Source: Bacteroidota bacterium (GTDB lineage Bacteria > Bacteroidota > Bacteroidia > Flavobacteriales > Schleiferiaceae). From it: a stretch of 64,000 nucleotides of DNA. Positions 27,025-36,017 of this stretch are shown here, piece after piece. Made by a program: the position numbers and the translations under genes. How positions within the stretch are numbered: the first letter of the stretch is position 1; each line of letters opens with the position of its first letter. The stretch covers positions 50,340 to 114,339 of the forward strand of contig QQUU01000067.1 of the NCBI GenBank assembly GCA_003385605.1. The letters run 5' to 3'. The notes below the pieces were generated by a model. The model saw only the letters and a list, made by a program, of their open reading frames with translations, was not told where the DNA came from and did not search any database.

Positions 27025-28203
27025 ATGAAAGAAGTTGTCATCGTTAGTGCCGTTCGAACGCCCATTGGGAGTTTTGGAGGTGCATTAAGCGGGATAAGTG
27101 CACCCAAACTAGGTGCAACGGCTATTTCTGCAGCCATTGAAAGAGCAGGAATCCAACCTAAAGATGTCGAAGAAGTACTCATGGGCAACGTACTCCAAGC
27201 GGGTATTGGTCAAGCGCCAGCCCGTCAGGCTGCCATTTACGCAGGAATTGGTGACCACGTTCCATGTACGACCATCAACAAAGTGTGCTCTTCAGGAATG
27301 AAGGCAATCATGATGGCTGCACAGAGCATTAAATCAGGCGATGCCGATATCATTATTGCCGGTGGTATGGAGAACATGAGTGCCGTGCCCCACTACCTAA
27401 TGAGCAGCCGTCATGGAGTTAAATTAGGTAATACGCCATTGGTTGATGGTTTAGTTAATGACGGATTGACCGACGTCTACAACGACCAGCATATGGGTCT
27501 TTGTGCTGAATTATGTGCATCAGAGCACAACTTTAGTCGTGAAGATCAAGATGCCTTCGCCTTAGAAAGTTACCGCCGCAGCGCAGCAGCATGGGAAGCT
27601 GGAAAATTTGCTCAGGAAGTTGTCCCTGTTACAGTTCCTCAGCGCCGTGGAGACGATGTTTTAGTCGATACTGACGAAGACTTTTCAAAGGTGCGTCACG
27701 ACAAGGTGCCTACCCTACGTCCAGTGTTCAAAAAGGACGGTACCATTACAGCGGCAAATGCATCCAACATCAACGATGGCGCTTGTGCCATGGTCATTAT
27801 GAGTGCAGATAAAGCAGCTGAAATGGGCCTAAAACCACTGGCTAAAATTACGGGTTATGCGGATGCAGCCCACGAGCCAGAGTGGTTCACTACGGCTCCT
27901 GCCAAAGCCCTACCTAAGGCACTAGCCAAGGCAGGTGTAGATCAAAATGACGTCGATTACTTTGAGTTTAATGAAGCGTTTTCTGTCGTTGGCTTGGCCA
28001 ATATGAAAATTCTCGGGCTCGATGCTACAAAGGTGAATGTGAATGGGGGTGCAGTGAGTTTGGGCCATCCATTAGGCGCCTCAGGTGCGCGTATCGTAAA
28101 TACCTTATTATCCGTACTTGAACAGAACAACGGAAAGATTGGTGCCGCAGCCATATGCAATGGCGGTGGTGGTGCATCAGCAATAGTCATTGAGCGACTG
28201 TAA
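27025..28203 (+). CDS. Acetyl-CoA acetyltransferase (thiolase)
   Basis: A 392-aa cytosolic thiolase with the complete catalytic set at canonical positions: nucleophile C88 in NKVCSSGMKA, H348 in GGAVSLGHPLGASGAR and C378 in CNGGGGASA. The length and NEAF motif fit the tetrameric biosynthetic/AtoB-type enzymes that condense two acetyl-CoA into acetoacetyl-CoA or run the reverse reaction. No other β-oxidation or mevalonate gene is adjacent, so the pathway cannot be told from context. It is monocistronic, with a terminator 20 bp downstream. Confidence 0.93.
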   Translation: MKEVVIVSAVRTPIGSFGGALSGISAPKLGATAISAAIERAGIQPKDVEEVLMGNVLQAGIGQAPARQAAIYAGIGDHVPCTTINKVCSSGMKAIMMAAQSIKSGDADIIIAGGMENMSAVPHYLMSSRHGVKLGNTPLVDGLVNDGLTDVYNDQHMGLCAELCASEHNFSREDQDAFALESYRRSAAAWEAGKFAQEVVPVTVPQRRGDDVLVDTDEDFSKVRHDKVPTLRPVFKKDGTITAANASNINDGACAMVIMSADKAAEMGLKPLAKITGYADAAHEPEWFTTAPAKALPKALAKAGVDQNDVDYFEFNEAFSVVGLANMKILGLDATKVNVNGGAVSLGHPLGASGARIVNTLLSVLEQNNGKIGAAAICNGGGGASAIVIERL

Positions 28204-28222
28204 GAAAAAAATAAACCACGGA

Positions 28223-28257
28223 AGCCCCGGTAGCCTTGAGTTATCGGGGCTTTTTTG
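28223..28257 (+). terminator. Thiolase terminator
   Basis: AGCCCCG and CGGGGCT pair around a loop of about 14 nt and are followed by TTTTTT. Confidence 0.75.
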
Positions 28258-28314
28258 TGTATAAATATTGTGTGGGGTGCTGACGACCTGTGCTCCCTGC
28301 CCTATTTTTGAGTT

Positions 28315-29097
28315 ATGAGCGCAGCCCATTATGCATTTGCTTTCCTCTCCTCTACCCCAATGAGAGCTGAACCTACAGACCGAAGTGAAATGGTCAATGT
28401 AGTGCTCTTTGGCGAAGCATTTGAAATACTCGAACGACAGCCAAAGTGGATCAAAATCCGACTGCAACACGATGGATATGAAGGTTGGATAGACCCTCAA
28501 ATGTGCACCCTCATTTCGGAAGAAGAATACGAGCATATTCGTACTGCACCCAAGTATTTCAACAGTGCTACAGCCAGTGAAATCAAAGACGAAAACGGCC
28601 GTGTTTTCTCCTTAACCAAAGGCGCCTGTTTCCCAGGCCTAGAGGGAAATGAGGTTAAAATTGGACCCCGTAAATTCCATTTTGACGGACCGCTACAAAA
28701 CAGTTCGAAAAATAGAAGTACCCTTATCGAGACAGCATTGTCGTACACAGGTACACCCTACTTGTGGGGCGGCAGAACCACCTTCGGCATTGATTGCAGT
28801 GGGTTTACCCAGATGGTGTACCGGTTGAACGGTATATACCTTCCGCGGGACGCTTCACAGCAGGCAAAAAAAGGAACCACCTTGAGTTTTCTTGAGGAAT
28901 GCCAACCGGGTGATTTAGCCTTCTTCGACAATGCAGAAGGTGCCATCGTTCATGTGGGAATCGTGATGGAAGATTACAAGATCATTCACGCCTCTGGTCG
29001 CGTAAGAATAGATACGCTTGATCACAGCGGCATTTACAATGAAGAGTTAGGTAGGCACACCCATAAATTGAGAGTGCTGAAGTCTTTGGTCGATTAA
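28315..29097 (+). CDS. NlpC/P60 peptidase with SH3-like N-terminus
   Basis: A 260-aa protein. Residues ~15-75 form a bacterial SH3-like domain (TPMRAEPTDRSEMVNVVLFGE...), and residues ~132-258 an NlpC/P60 cysteine peptidase domain. Catalytic residues are visible: C161 in GIDCSGF, H213 in IVHVGIVM and H225 in IIHASG as the third polar residue. These enzymes cut D-Glu to diamino-acid bonds in peptidoglycan stem peptides, often during recycling. There is no classical signal peptide, so it may act in the cytoplasm on imported muropeptides. A -7-like TATTTTTG (28303-28310) lies immediately upstream without a good -33. It converges on the next gene with a 4-bp overlap. Confidence 0.9.
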   Translation: MSAAHYAFAFLSSTPMRAEPTDRSEMVNVVLFGEAFEILERQPKWIKIRLQHDGYEGWIDPQMCTLISEEEYEHIRTAPKYFNSATASEIKDENGRVFSLTKGACFPGLEGNEVKIGPRKFHFDGPLQNSSKNRSTLIETALSYTGTPYLWGGRTTFGIDCSGFTQMVYRLNGIYLPRDASQQAKKGTTLSFLEECQPGDLAFFDNAEGAIVHVGIVMEDYKIIHASGRVRIDTLDHSGIYNEELGRHTHKLRVLKSLVD

Positions 29098-29555
29098 CGA
29101 GCAAGTTCTTTTACAATATCCCCTACTGTTTCCCAAAAGCGATCTAAACCGAGGAGTTTCTCCTCGTACCAATTCATGATTTCGGGCCAATGGTTTTGGT
29201 CAAAAAACGAGACATTTTCAAGGTGGATCGAAATCCTTGAGATAGCTTCACCACTGTCGTAGCTTGTGTTTTCCTTAAACGTAGCCTCCTCGCCCCACTC
29301 CGCGGCAAGTAACCTGCCGAGTTCCACAAATTGGTCGAAAATCAAGCGACGTATTTCTTCATCCCTATGCTGAATGTCGATAGCGAGTCCAACATTGGGT
29401 AACGTGAGCATTCGAAAATATACTCCCTTAACCCCGGTGCGGTAGGCCTCCCATCGGTTTCCACCACCACCTACACTTTTGTGTGAACTCATGTGGCGCG
29501 TAAAGCGTTGAAAGAACAAAGTATTGAGCTGTTTTTTTTCGGCTCTGCTAAACAT
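29094..29555 (-). CDS. DUF4268-like protein
   Basis: A 153-aa soluble α/β protein, with N-terminal F(F)QRFTRHMSSHKS, a central RMLTLPNVGLAIDIQHRDEEIRRLIFDQF and a C-terminal NHWPEIMNWYEEKLLGLDRFWE. It resembles the DUF4268 family by overall pattern. That family is seen alone or fused to nuclease domains; no nuclease motif is present here. Its 3' end overlaps the NlpC/P60 gene by 4 bp, and its start lies only 17 bp from the divergent YkuK-like gene. No function is known. Confidence 0.65.
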   Translation of the reverse strand: MFSRAEKKQLNTLFFQRFTRHMSSHKSVGGGGNRWEAYRTGVKGVYFRMLTLPNVGLAIDIQHRDEEIRRLIFDQFVELGRLLAAEWGEEATFKENTSYDSGEAISRISIHLENVSFFDQNHWPEIMNWYEEKLLGLDRFWETVGDIVKELAR

Positions 29556-29572
29556 TTTTAATCTTTAGGTCG

Positions 29573-30028
29573 ATGGACGTGCAATATCGTAAACTTGATG
29601 GAACCCCTGTGAACGATTTAGCTTCGTACACTAAAGATTACTTGCGCAAGCATTCGGAGGTCAGCCTAAGTGTGGGAACGGACTCTCAGAATATTGGTGG
29701 CTCAAGCGTTTACGCCACTGTTGTTGCGTTTAGACATCCTGGAAAAGGCGTTCATTACATCCTGACTAAGAAGCGCGAACCGATTATAAGTGACATGATC
29801 ACGAGGCTATTTAAAGAAGCCGAGGACAGCATCAAGGTCGCGGAATACCTCAAAGAGAATGGCGTTTATCAACCCATTACTATCGATGTGGACTACAACG
29901 AAAATGAGGAGCATCGCTCCCACAAATTAATCCCTATGGTCAAGGGCTGGATACTAGGTTTAGGGTACCAAATGAATACCAAACAAAACATCCAAGTGGC
30001 CTCCGTCGCAGCGGATCATCTGCTATAA
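29573..30028 (+). CDS. YkuK-like RNase H-fold protein (DUF458)
   Basis: A 151-aa protein. SLSVGTDSQNIGGSSVYATVVAFR near residues 32-54 puts an acidic residue on the first core strand of an RNase H-like fold. A second acidic strand ITIDVDYNENEEHRSHKLIPMVKGWILGLGY follows at ~102-132, and the end reads VASVAADHLL. This matches the YkuK/DUF458 family, predicted RNase H-like nucleases of unknown role. The conserved acidic positions look intact. It is divergent from the DUF4268-like gene with no room for a normal promoter between the two. Confidence 0.7.
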   Translation: MDVQYRKLDGTPVNDLASYTKDYLRKHSEVSLSVGTDSQNIGGSSVYATVVAFRHPGKGVHYILTKKREPIISDMITRLFKEAEDSIKVAEYLKENGVYQPITIDVDYNENEEHRSHKLIPMVKGWILGLGYQMNTKQNIQVASVAADHLL

Positions 30029-30066
30029 TTTCAAGAGGCAAAATAAGTGTCCAATTTTCATCTGAT

Positions 30067-30125
30067 TTCAGACTTAAAATGAGTCTAAATAAGACGTTGG
30101 GTTGTACTTTTGTCTCAAATAAGAC
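30067..30125 (+). promoter_or_regulatory. Operator-like repeats and -7 box before TonB receptor
   Basis: TTTCAGACT, 7 bp, AGTCTAAAT (30067-30090) is an imperfect palindrome placed where the -33 element would be. TACTTTTG (30105-30112) matches the -7 box. TCT-AAATAAGAC occurs twice, at 30084-30095 and (with one extra C) at 30113-30125, flanking the -7 box. The receptor starts at 30132. This layout suggests repressor control; the regulator is unknown. Confidence 0.5.
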
Positions 30126-30131
30126 TTTGCA

Positions 30132-32534
30132 ATGAGAGTACAGCGTGCTTTCCTAACCGCCACCTTACTTTTTTCTATAACTCTATCTTCCTTCGCCCAA
30201 GGTGTAGGAACCGTTCAAGGAGAAGCTCTTGACGCGCTGAATCTCAGTCCTTTAACAGGATGGGAAGTTGACGTAATTCAAGGACAATTTAAACGAGTTA
30301 CGACCGTTGATGAAGAAGGCTACTTTGAATTTACTGAGCTGCCTACAGGCTTGTACAATGTGCGTGCACTTAGCCCACAAGGACAAATTCAAACCCTTCA
30401 CGAAGTCTTGGTTCGTTCCACGAAACCGACCTATGTTGAACTGCTCGTAGAACGTGTAACATCGTTGGATGAAGTTGCCGTACGTGCCGATGCTTTTCAC
30501 CGAACACCCGAGACGCCCCTAAGTATTAAGAACATCAATCGTTCTGAGATGATGCGCATGCCTGGCGCTGTGCTTGACCTCAGCCGCGTGATACAAAGTT
30601 TCCCGGGAGTTCTTCCTAAGCCGTCGTTTGGCTACGCCATCGCTATGCGCGGTGGTGCGCCCAACGAGAACCGATATTTGTTAGACGGCATCTCCCTGCC
30701 TACTGTCAATCACTTTAGCATCCAAGGCGCCTCTGGAGGTGCTGTAAGCTTGATCAATTTGGATCACATCCAGGGAATGGACCTCATTACGGGTGGATTT
30801 CCGGCCGAAGTTGATGACGCATTATCTGGGGTTTTGCAGTTGGAAGGACGCAATGCCCGAACAGACCGTTGGGGCATCCGTGCAACACAAGGGGGAACAG
30901 ATTACGGGATCACTTTTGAAGGTCCTATCGGAGAGAATACCGCCGTGACACTAAGTGGCCGTAATAGCTTTTCGCAACATTACTTCAGATTGTTCAACAT
31001 TCCGGTATTGCCGGCCTATCAGGACGCGCAGCTTCGCATCCGTCACCGTATTAGCGAGAATAAGGACCTCACCATTATTGGTGTTGGTGGATGGGACAAA
31101 TACCGTCTGTATACTGAAGGAAGAGGGAGCGACGCCTTGCTCTACAACGTTGGATATATCCCAGAAGGCGAACAGCAAACGGAAGTGCTTGGTGCGCGCT
31201 ACCGAGTGTTTAAAGACAACGGACGATGGGAATATGTGCTCAGTAGAGACCACGTAGGCAATCAGGCAGAGAAGTTTGTGGGGAATACGGGTACGGAATC
31301 GGACCGTCAACTGGATTATCAAAGTGGAGAAACTAATACGCGTTTCAATCTTTCACATCATGTTGTGAGCGATAGCTGGCAGTGGAAATACGGTTTAAAT
31401 GTCGTTCACAGAGATTATAATCTAGACATGTGGAACGTACGTTACAACAATGCTTTAGGCGTTGCGCGAATTGATACAGCGGATTACGAGCAGCAGGTAA
31501 GTTTCCAGAGCTTTGGTGCGTTCACACATCTGACCAAGAACTACCTCGACAATAGATTGAGTACCAGTGCGGGGCTGCGTTTGGATATGCACAACCTGAA
31601 CTTGACCACCATAAATCCATTAGCACAGCTCTCTCCTCGCATGAGTGCGCAGTACCACATCAACTCAGATTGGGCCGTTCAAGGGAATCTGGGACGCTAT
31701 TCGCAACTGCCGCCTGCCATCACGGTGTTGGCAAATGCAGCTAATAACTGGTCGAGGTACAGCTATGCCGGTATTGTAAACCAAGCGGCAACAGGTATCG
31801 AGTTTCAGAACGGCGAGACCTACCGCTTCTCTCTCGAAGGCTATTACAAATACTACAGCAATATGCCGTACCTGTGGGACGATCAGATGTCCTTCTCTCA
31901 GGCCATTGGTGCTTATGTTGCTGTGGGCGATCAGGTAAGCTCCTCAGTGGCCGAGGGTCGTGCTTATGGACTTGAGTTGTTCCTGCAGCAAAAACTGAAA
32001 GGAACCTATTGGTGGACCATGAGCTATAATTTTGGATTTAGCGACACGCGTTTAAACAGCAGCCAGGATTGGACCCCAACAGTTTGGGACAACCGACACA
32101 ACATCAACCTAGTATTGGGTAAAGTTTGGGGCAAAGGCTGGCAGATTGGAGCGAAATACCGTTGGGCAACTGGTACGCCTTACACGCCGTTTAACCCGGA
32201 AATTAGCGCTATCGCCACGAACTGGGACGTACTGCAACGCGGGGTTTTCGATGTGAACAATGTGATGGGGGAACGATTGGCAAGTTATAGTGTGATTGAC
32301 GTACGTTTAGACAAGACCTACAACAAGAAAAACTACAGCCTGACTTGGTTCTTAGATTTACAAAATTTCACGTCGTCTGACATTCCGTTAATGCCCTATT
32401 TGACGGTAGAAAGAGACGAAGAAACGCGGGCACCGTTAATGGATCCTTCCACTCCTGGTTCGTACTTGGTCAAGACCATTGCGAGCGATACAGGTAGATT
32501 GTTGCCGACCATTGGTTTAATCCTCGAGATATAA
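30132..32534 (+). CDS. TonB-dependent receptor with carboxypeptidase-regulatory-like domain
   Basis: An 800-aa outer-membrane receptor. It has a signal peptide (~1-23, ending SSFAQ), a carboxypeptidase-regulatory-like domain (~24-110; EGYFEFTELPTGLYNVRA) and a plug domain (~130-235) with MRGGAPNENRYLLDGI and GGFPAEVDDALSGVLQLE. A 22-strand barrel follows to the C-terminus, ending PTIGLILEI. It should import a substrate using TonB/ExbBD energy. Without a SusD-like partner next door it is not a classic glycan PUL receptor, and its substrate is unknown. Palindromic sequences at its promoter suggest metal- or effector-responsive control. Confidence 0.88.
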   Translation: MRVQRAFLTATLLFSITLSSFAQGVGTVQGEALDALNLSPLTGWEVDVIQGQFKRVTTVDEEGYFEFTELPTGLYNVRALSPQGQIQTLHEVLVRSTKPTYVELLVERVTSLDEVAVRADAFHRTPETPLSIKNINRSEMMRMPGAVLDLSRVIQSFPGVLPKPSFGYAIAMRGGAPNENRYLLDGISLPTVNHFSIQGASGGAVSLINLDHIQGMDLITGGFPAEVDDALSGVLQLEGRNARTDRWGIRATQGGTDYGITFEGPIGENTAVTLSGRNSFSQHYFRLFNIPVLPAYQDAQLRIRHRISENKDLTIIGVGGWDKYRLYTEGRGSDALLYNVGYIPEGEQQTEVLGARYRVFKDNGRWEYVLSRDHVGNQAEKFVGNTGTESDRQLDYQSGETNTRFNLSHHVVSDSWQWKYGLNVVHRDYNLDMWNVRYNNALGVARIDTADYEQQVSFQSFGAFTHLTKNYLDNRLSTSAGLRLDMHNLNLTTINPLAQLSPRMSAQYHINSDWAVQGNLGRYSQLPPAITVLANAANNWSRYSYAGIVNQAATGIEFQNGETYRFSLEGYYKYYSNMPYLWDDQMSFSQAIGAYVAVGDQVSSSVAEGRAYGLELFLQQKLKGTYWWTMSYNFGFSDTRLNSSQDWTPTVWDNRHNINLVLGKVWGKGWQIGAKYRWATGTPYTPFNPEISAIATNWDVLQRGVFDVNNVMGERLASYSVIDVRLDKTYNKKNYSLTWFLDLQNFTSSDIPLMPYLTVERDEETRAPLMDPSTPGSYLVKTIASDTGRLLPTIGLILEI

Positions 32535-32584
32535 TCGGGATTCTACTACCTTTGGGCCTTTAATGAAGGATAACACTTTAACCT

Positions 32585-33865
32585 ATGCTACGTAAGGTCC
32601 CCATTTTTATTGCGAATACAGTACTTGTATTGACCGTTCTGTGTGCCTTTGGATGGGTGGTTCGCGAAACTACCAAGGGCAAGCAATGGGTGCCGCACCG
32701 AGTGAGTCGTTCCATTACCTTTTTCACTACGCTTCCGGACCGATTGATGATTGCAAAAGCAGCCGTCGAGCGCTTACCGCTGGTATATGTTCCTTCTCCA
32801 GAAAATTTCGAGCCTGTAAATGAGCTTGAAGAAGACGTGAAGGTCTTGGTCAGTTATGCCAATGCCAATTGGAAACGCACCATCGCCATCAAAAACCTTA
32901 GGACTGGTGAAGAACTTAAAACGTGGAATGTAGATCGCCTAGCCAACCCTCACAACCGCATCATGCATTCCTTGATGCTTCCGGACAGCAGTCTCATTTA
33001 TTCGTTGAATGGTGTAACTGGTCTGATCAAGATTGACAAGAACAGTGAACGCCTGTGGAAGCAAGATACCATTGCGCACCACCATGCCATCAACATGGGT
33101 GTAGATAACACCTTTTGGGCGAATACGTACAGCAAAGACAAGGGAGAGCATATCTACTACGGGGCACGCTTTAGTATTGACGGACGAGAATTTCCGTTCA
33201 TCGACAATACCATTACCCAGTTCGACGCAGAAACTGGCCGCATCTTATACCACAAGAGCGTCACGGAAATTCTCATCGAAAACGACCTCACGCATCTTCT
33301 GATCAAATCTGATTCACCGGGAGATCCATTGCATATCAATGACGTTCAACCGGTTCTAACGGACGGGGCTTACATGAAAAAAGGCGATGTATTTCTTTCC
33401 TCGCGTACTAGTTCTTGGATTATGCAATTCCGCCCTGCCACAGGAAAGGTTGTAGCGCTTATTGAAGGGCCTTTTATGTCACAGCACGATGTGGATATTG
33501 AATCCGATTCCACCATCATTTTCTTCAATAATGGCGGACAAACACTTAAAGGAGACCGCCCAAGCCAACACCGACTTGCCGAAAACCTGATCGAAGTAGC
33601 CCCTCAATTTTCTGGAGTAGTTCGTTACAATCTGGCCAGTGGAAAATTCGAGCGTATATATCCTGAACTCTTTGCTCAGAACGAAATATTCTCCTTCACA
33701 GAAAGTCTAGTGGAAGAACTACCAGGTGGTGGGTATTATATCGAAGAGCAGAACTCTAGTGTGCTTTGGGTGTTGAAAGATGGAGAAGTGAAGTACAAGA
33801 ACATCCTTCCCTCACAACACGAAGGACACCACCATTTGGCCAATTGGGGCCGAGTAATGCCTTAA
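32585..33865 (+). CDS. Arylsulfotransferase (ASST)-like membrane-anchored protein
   Basis: A 426-aa protein with one N-terminal membrane anchor (~5-27) and a β-propeller-like body. Conserved His-containing strands resemble the arylsulfotransferase_2 family: NRIMHSLMLPDSS, AHHHAINMGVDNTFWAN, DPLHINDVQPV, SQHDVDIESDSTIIFFNN and the C-terminal EGHHHLANWGRV. ASST enzymes transfer sulfate between phenolic compounds in the periplasm using a transient sulfo-His. Whether this one is catalytic is uncertain. A TACCTTTG -7-like box lies at 32547-32554. The nitroreductase gene follows after 10 bp, implying an operon. Confidence 0.72.
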   Translation: MLRKVPIFIANTVLVLTVLCAFGWVVRETTKGKQWVPHRVSRSITFFTTLPDRLMIAKAAVERLPLVYVPSPENFEPVNELEEDVKVLVSYANANWKRTIAIKNLRTGEELKTWNVDRLANPHNRIMHSLMLPDSSLIYSLNGVTGLIKIDKNSERLWKQDTIAHHHAINMGVDNTFWANTYSKDKGEHIYYGARFSIDGREFPFIDNTITQFDAETGRILYHKSVTEILIENDLTHLLIKSDSPGDPLHINDVQPVLTDGAYMKKGDVFLSSRTSSWIMQFRPATGKVVALIEGPFMSQHDVDIESDSTIIFFNNGGQTLKGDRPSQHRLAENLIEVAPQFSGVVRYNLASGKFERIYPELFAQNEIFSFTESLVEELPGGGYYIEEQNSSVLWVLKDGEVKYKNILPSQHEGHHHLANWGRVMP

Positions 33866-33875
33866 TTCCTGCGAC

Positions 33876-34595
33876 ATGACCTTTGACGACATTATTCAAT
33901 TCCGCCGTTCTAACAGAAAATTCAAGGCCGACGAGCCCGTTCCGTCAGAAATCGTAGAAAAGGCCTTAGAACACGCCTCATTGGCTCCAAACAGCAGCAA
34001 TATGCAACTGTGGGAGTTTCATTGGGTGCGTGATGAGGATAAGAAAAAGAAATTGGTCCACGCCTGCTTGAACCAAAGTGCTGCCCGTACAGCGCAAGAG
34101 TTGGTGGTGATTGTGACTCGCAGAGATAAATGGCGTCACCGTGTACAATGGCACAAGAATTTGATTCTCAAGGATGCCGAGCGCGTAGGTCGTGATGCGA
34201 GATCAATCAAATTGCGATTGACCTATTACACCAAGCTCATGCCCTTCTCCTACATGAACGATGGATTGGGCATCTTGGGTTTGTACCGCCGATTACTTTC
34301 TTTCGCCATCGGATTATTCAGACCGATTTACCGTGCTGAAGGACATGCGCAACAACGTATCACAGTGCACAAAAGTGCTGCGCTAGCTGCAGAGAACTTC
34401 ATGCTCAGCATGGCCTCTGAGGAATTCCACACGTGCCCTATGGAAGGGTTTGATGGGGTTCGTGTAAAGCGAATCCTGGGGTTGCCGCGACGCGCTGAAA
34501 TCAACATGGTCATTGGCTGCGGCAAGGGTCAGGATGATGGGTTCTGGGGACCGCGACGCCGTCTACCAAAAGACGAGGTGATTAAGGTTCATTAA
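33876..34595 (+). CDS. Nitroreductase-family FMN oxidoreductase
   Basis: A 239-aa protein. The N-terminus FDDIIQFRRSNRKFKADEPVPSEIVEKALEHASLAPNSSNMQLWEF is the classic FMN-binding start of the nitroreductase family (RRSxRxF, APxxxNxQ). A second FMN-contact segment AALAAENFMLSMASEEFHTCPMEGFD lies at ~167-192, and the C-terminus has an INMVIGCGKG strand. Family members reduce quinones, nitro compounds or flavins with NAD(P)H; the substrate is not predictable. It is slightly longer than usual because of an insertion at ~85-155. It is co-directional with and close to the ASST-like gene. Confidence 0.85.
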   Translation: MTFDDIIQFRRSNRKFKADEPVPSEIVEKALEHASLAPNSSNMQLWEFHWVRDEDKKKKLVHACLNQSAARTAQELVVIVTRRDKWRHRVQWHKNLILKDAERVGRDARSIKLRLTYYTKLMPFSYMNDGLGILGLYRRLLSFAIGLFRPIYRAEGHAQQRITVHKSAALAAENFMLSMASEEFHTCPMEGFDGVRVKRILGLPRRAEINMVIGCGKGQDDGFWGPRRRLPKDEVIKVH

Positions 34596-34622
34596 GCACC
34601 AATTCGGAATAGACTACCTTTG
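34592..34622 (+). promoter_or_regulatory. Promoter candidate for DEAD-box helicase
   Basis: TTA (34592-34594), 20 bp, TACCTTTG (34615-34622): a perfect -7 box with one mismatch in the -33. The helicase ATG is 38 bp downstream. Confidence 0.45.
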
Positions 34623-34660
34623 AAGCGCTGAACAATACTTGTTCTGCCTAAACACTCTTT

Positions 34661-35959
34661 ATGACATTTGATTCTCTAGGACTCGACGACCGAATCCTAT
34701 CTGCCTTGGAAAAGCAAGGCTATACCCACCCCACTCCTATTCAAGCACAGAGCATACCGCTTCTTTTAGACGACTATGACTTGCTGGGAACGGCACAGAC
34801 CGGCACAGGAAAAACTGCAGCCTTTACCATTCCAATTATTCAGCATTTGCTCGAGCGTAAAAGCAAGAAGCGTCGCATACGAGCGTTGGTGGTTACACCG
34901 ACGCGAGAATTGGCTTTACAGGTTGCTGAAAATGCAAAACGATACAGTGCAGGTACTCCTATTCGAACTGCCGTCATCTTCGGAGGTGTAGGACAAAACC
35001 CACAAATAGACCAGCTCCGTAAAGGGGTAGATTATCTTGTGGCCACACCAGGACGTTTGCTTGATCTGCACAACCAAGGGTTCGTAAATCTAGATTCTCT
35101 ATCGCATTTTGTGCTAGACGAAGCCGATCAGATGCTTGATATGGGCTTCATTCACGATATACGTAAGCTGTTAAAGATTATACCGCAGCGCCGACAAAGT
35201 CTGTTCTTCTCTGCAACTATGCCCAAGACGATCATTGAGCTTAGCAGTCAGATTCTAAAGCCCAATTATAAGCAGGTGCGCATCGCTGTGGAAAAACCAA
35301 CAGCCGAACGTGTTTCCCAAGCCGTGTACTATGTGGCCAAAAAGGAGAAGCCGTCGATGCTTCTTCACTTGCTTCAAGACATGGAAGGTTCCGTATTGGT
35401 TTTCGGTCGTACCAAACACGGCTGTGATAAAGTAGTACGCATTCTCAATAAGAAAGGGGTGAAAGCTGCAGCCATACATGGTAACAAGAGTCAAAATGCC
35501 CGCCAGAAAGCATTGAAGTCGTTTAAAGCCGGTGAACTAAAGGTGCTTGTAGCTACGGACATTGCTGCACGTGGTATTGATATCTCCGGACTTGAACATG
35601 TGGTGAATTACGAACTGCCCAACATTGCGGAAACGTATGTGCACCGGATCGGAAGGACAGGACGTGCCGACGCCTCTGGCGCCTCCGTTTCGCTATGTGC
35701 TGCCGATGAGCGTGAATACCTGAAAGGCATTGAAAAGCTCATCAAAGCGTCTATTCCACTCGTAGAAGAACACCCCTTCACAGCCGGTGCTGCGGAAGAA
35801 TGGTCAGATCCTGAGAATAGAAAACCGAAGAAACCTGGGCAGCGCCCACCGCGCAACAAAAAGCCGAGACCTAATGGCCAAGGTAAATCCGGTAGACCTG
35901 CAGAAGGTGGCGGACAGCGCAGTAAAAAAAGACGCCCAAAGCGCCCAAGAAGAAACTAG
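34661..35959 (+). CDS. DEAD-box RNA helicase, RhlE-like
   Basis: A 432-aa ATP-dependent RNA helicase. The motifs are in order: Q motif GYTHPTPIQAQSIP (20-33), AQTGTGKT with K51, PTRELALQ, TPGR, DEAD at 153-156, SAT, then in the second RecA domain ARGIDI and HRIGRTGR. The C-terminal ~55 residues (from ~380) are a Lys/Arg/Pro/Gly-rich tail (KKPGQRPPRNKKPRP...), typical of RhlE-type proteins and likely an RNA-binding tail. Roles include ribosome assembly and RNA decay, often cold-induced. It is a single gene with its own promoter candidate and terminator. Confidence 0.93.
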   Translation: MTFDSLGLDDRILSALEKQGYTHPTPIQAQSIPLLLDDYDLLGTAQTGTGKTAAFTIPIIQHLLERKSKKRRIRALVVTPTRELALQVAENAKRYSAGTPIRTAVIFGGVGQNPQIDQLRKGVDYLVATPGRLLDLHNQGFVNLDSLSHFVLDEADQMLDMGFIHDIRKLLKIIPQRRQSLFFSATMPKTIIELSSQILKPNYKQVRIAVEKPTAERVSQAVYYVAKKEKPSMLLHLLQDMEGSVLVFGRTKHGCDKVVRILNKKGVKAAAIHGNKSQNARQKALKSFKAGELKVLVATDIAARGIDISGLEHVVNYELPNIAETYVHRIGRTGRADASGASVSLCAADEREYLKGIEKLIKASIPLVEEHPFTAGAAEEWSDPENRKPKKPGQRPPRNKKPRPNGQGKSGRPAEGGGQRSKKRRPKRPRRN

Positions 35960-35970
35960 TTTGCATAAAA

Positions 35971-35996
35971 AAGCCCCGCTGAAACAGCGGGGCTTT
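35971..35996. terminator. Bidirectional terminator (helicase / DUF6268-like operon)
   Basis: GCCCCGCTG-AAA-CAGCGGGGC with A-rich and T-rich flanks serves the plus-strand helicase gene and the convergent minus-strand operon. Confidence 0.85.
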
Positions 35997-36017
35997 GTAT
36001 TTGAAAATAGGTCGCAA

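Noticed and set aside
30951..31322. 123-codon minus-strand frame inside the TonB receptor
   Set aside because: Antisense shadow of a well-supported gene with no start signal or recognisable product.
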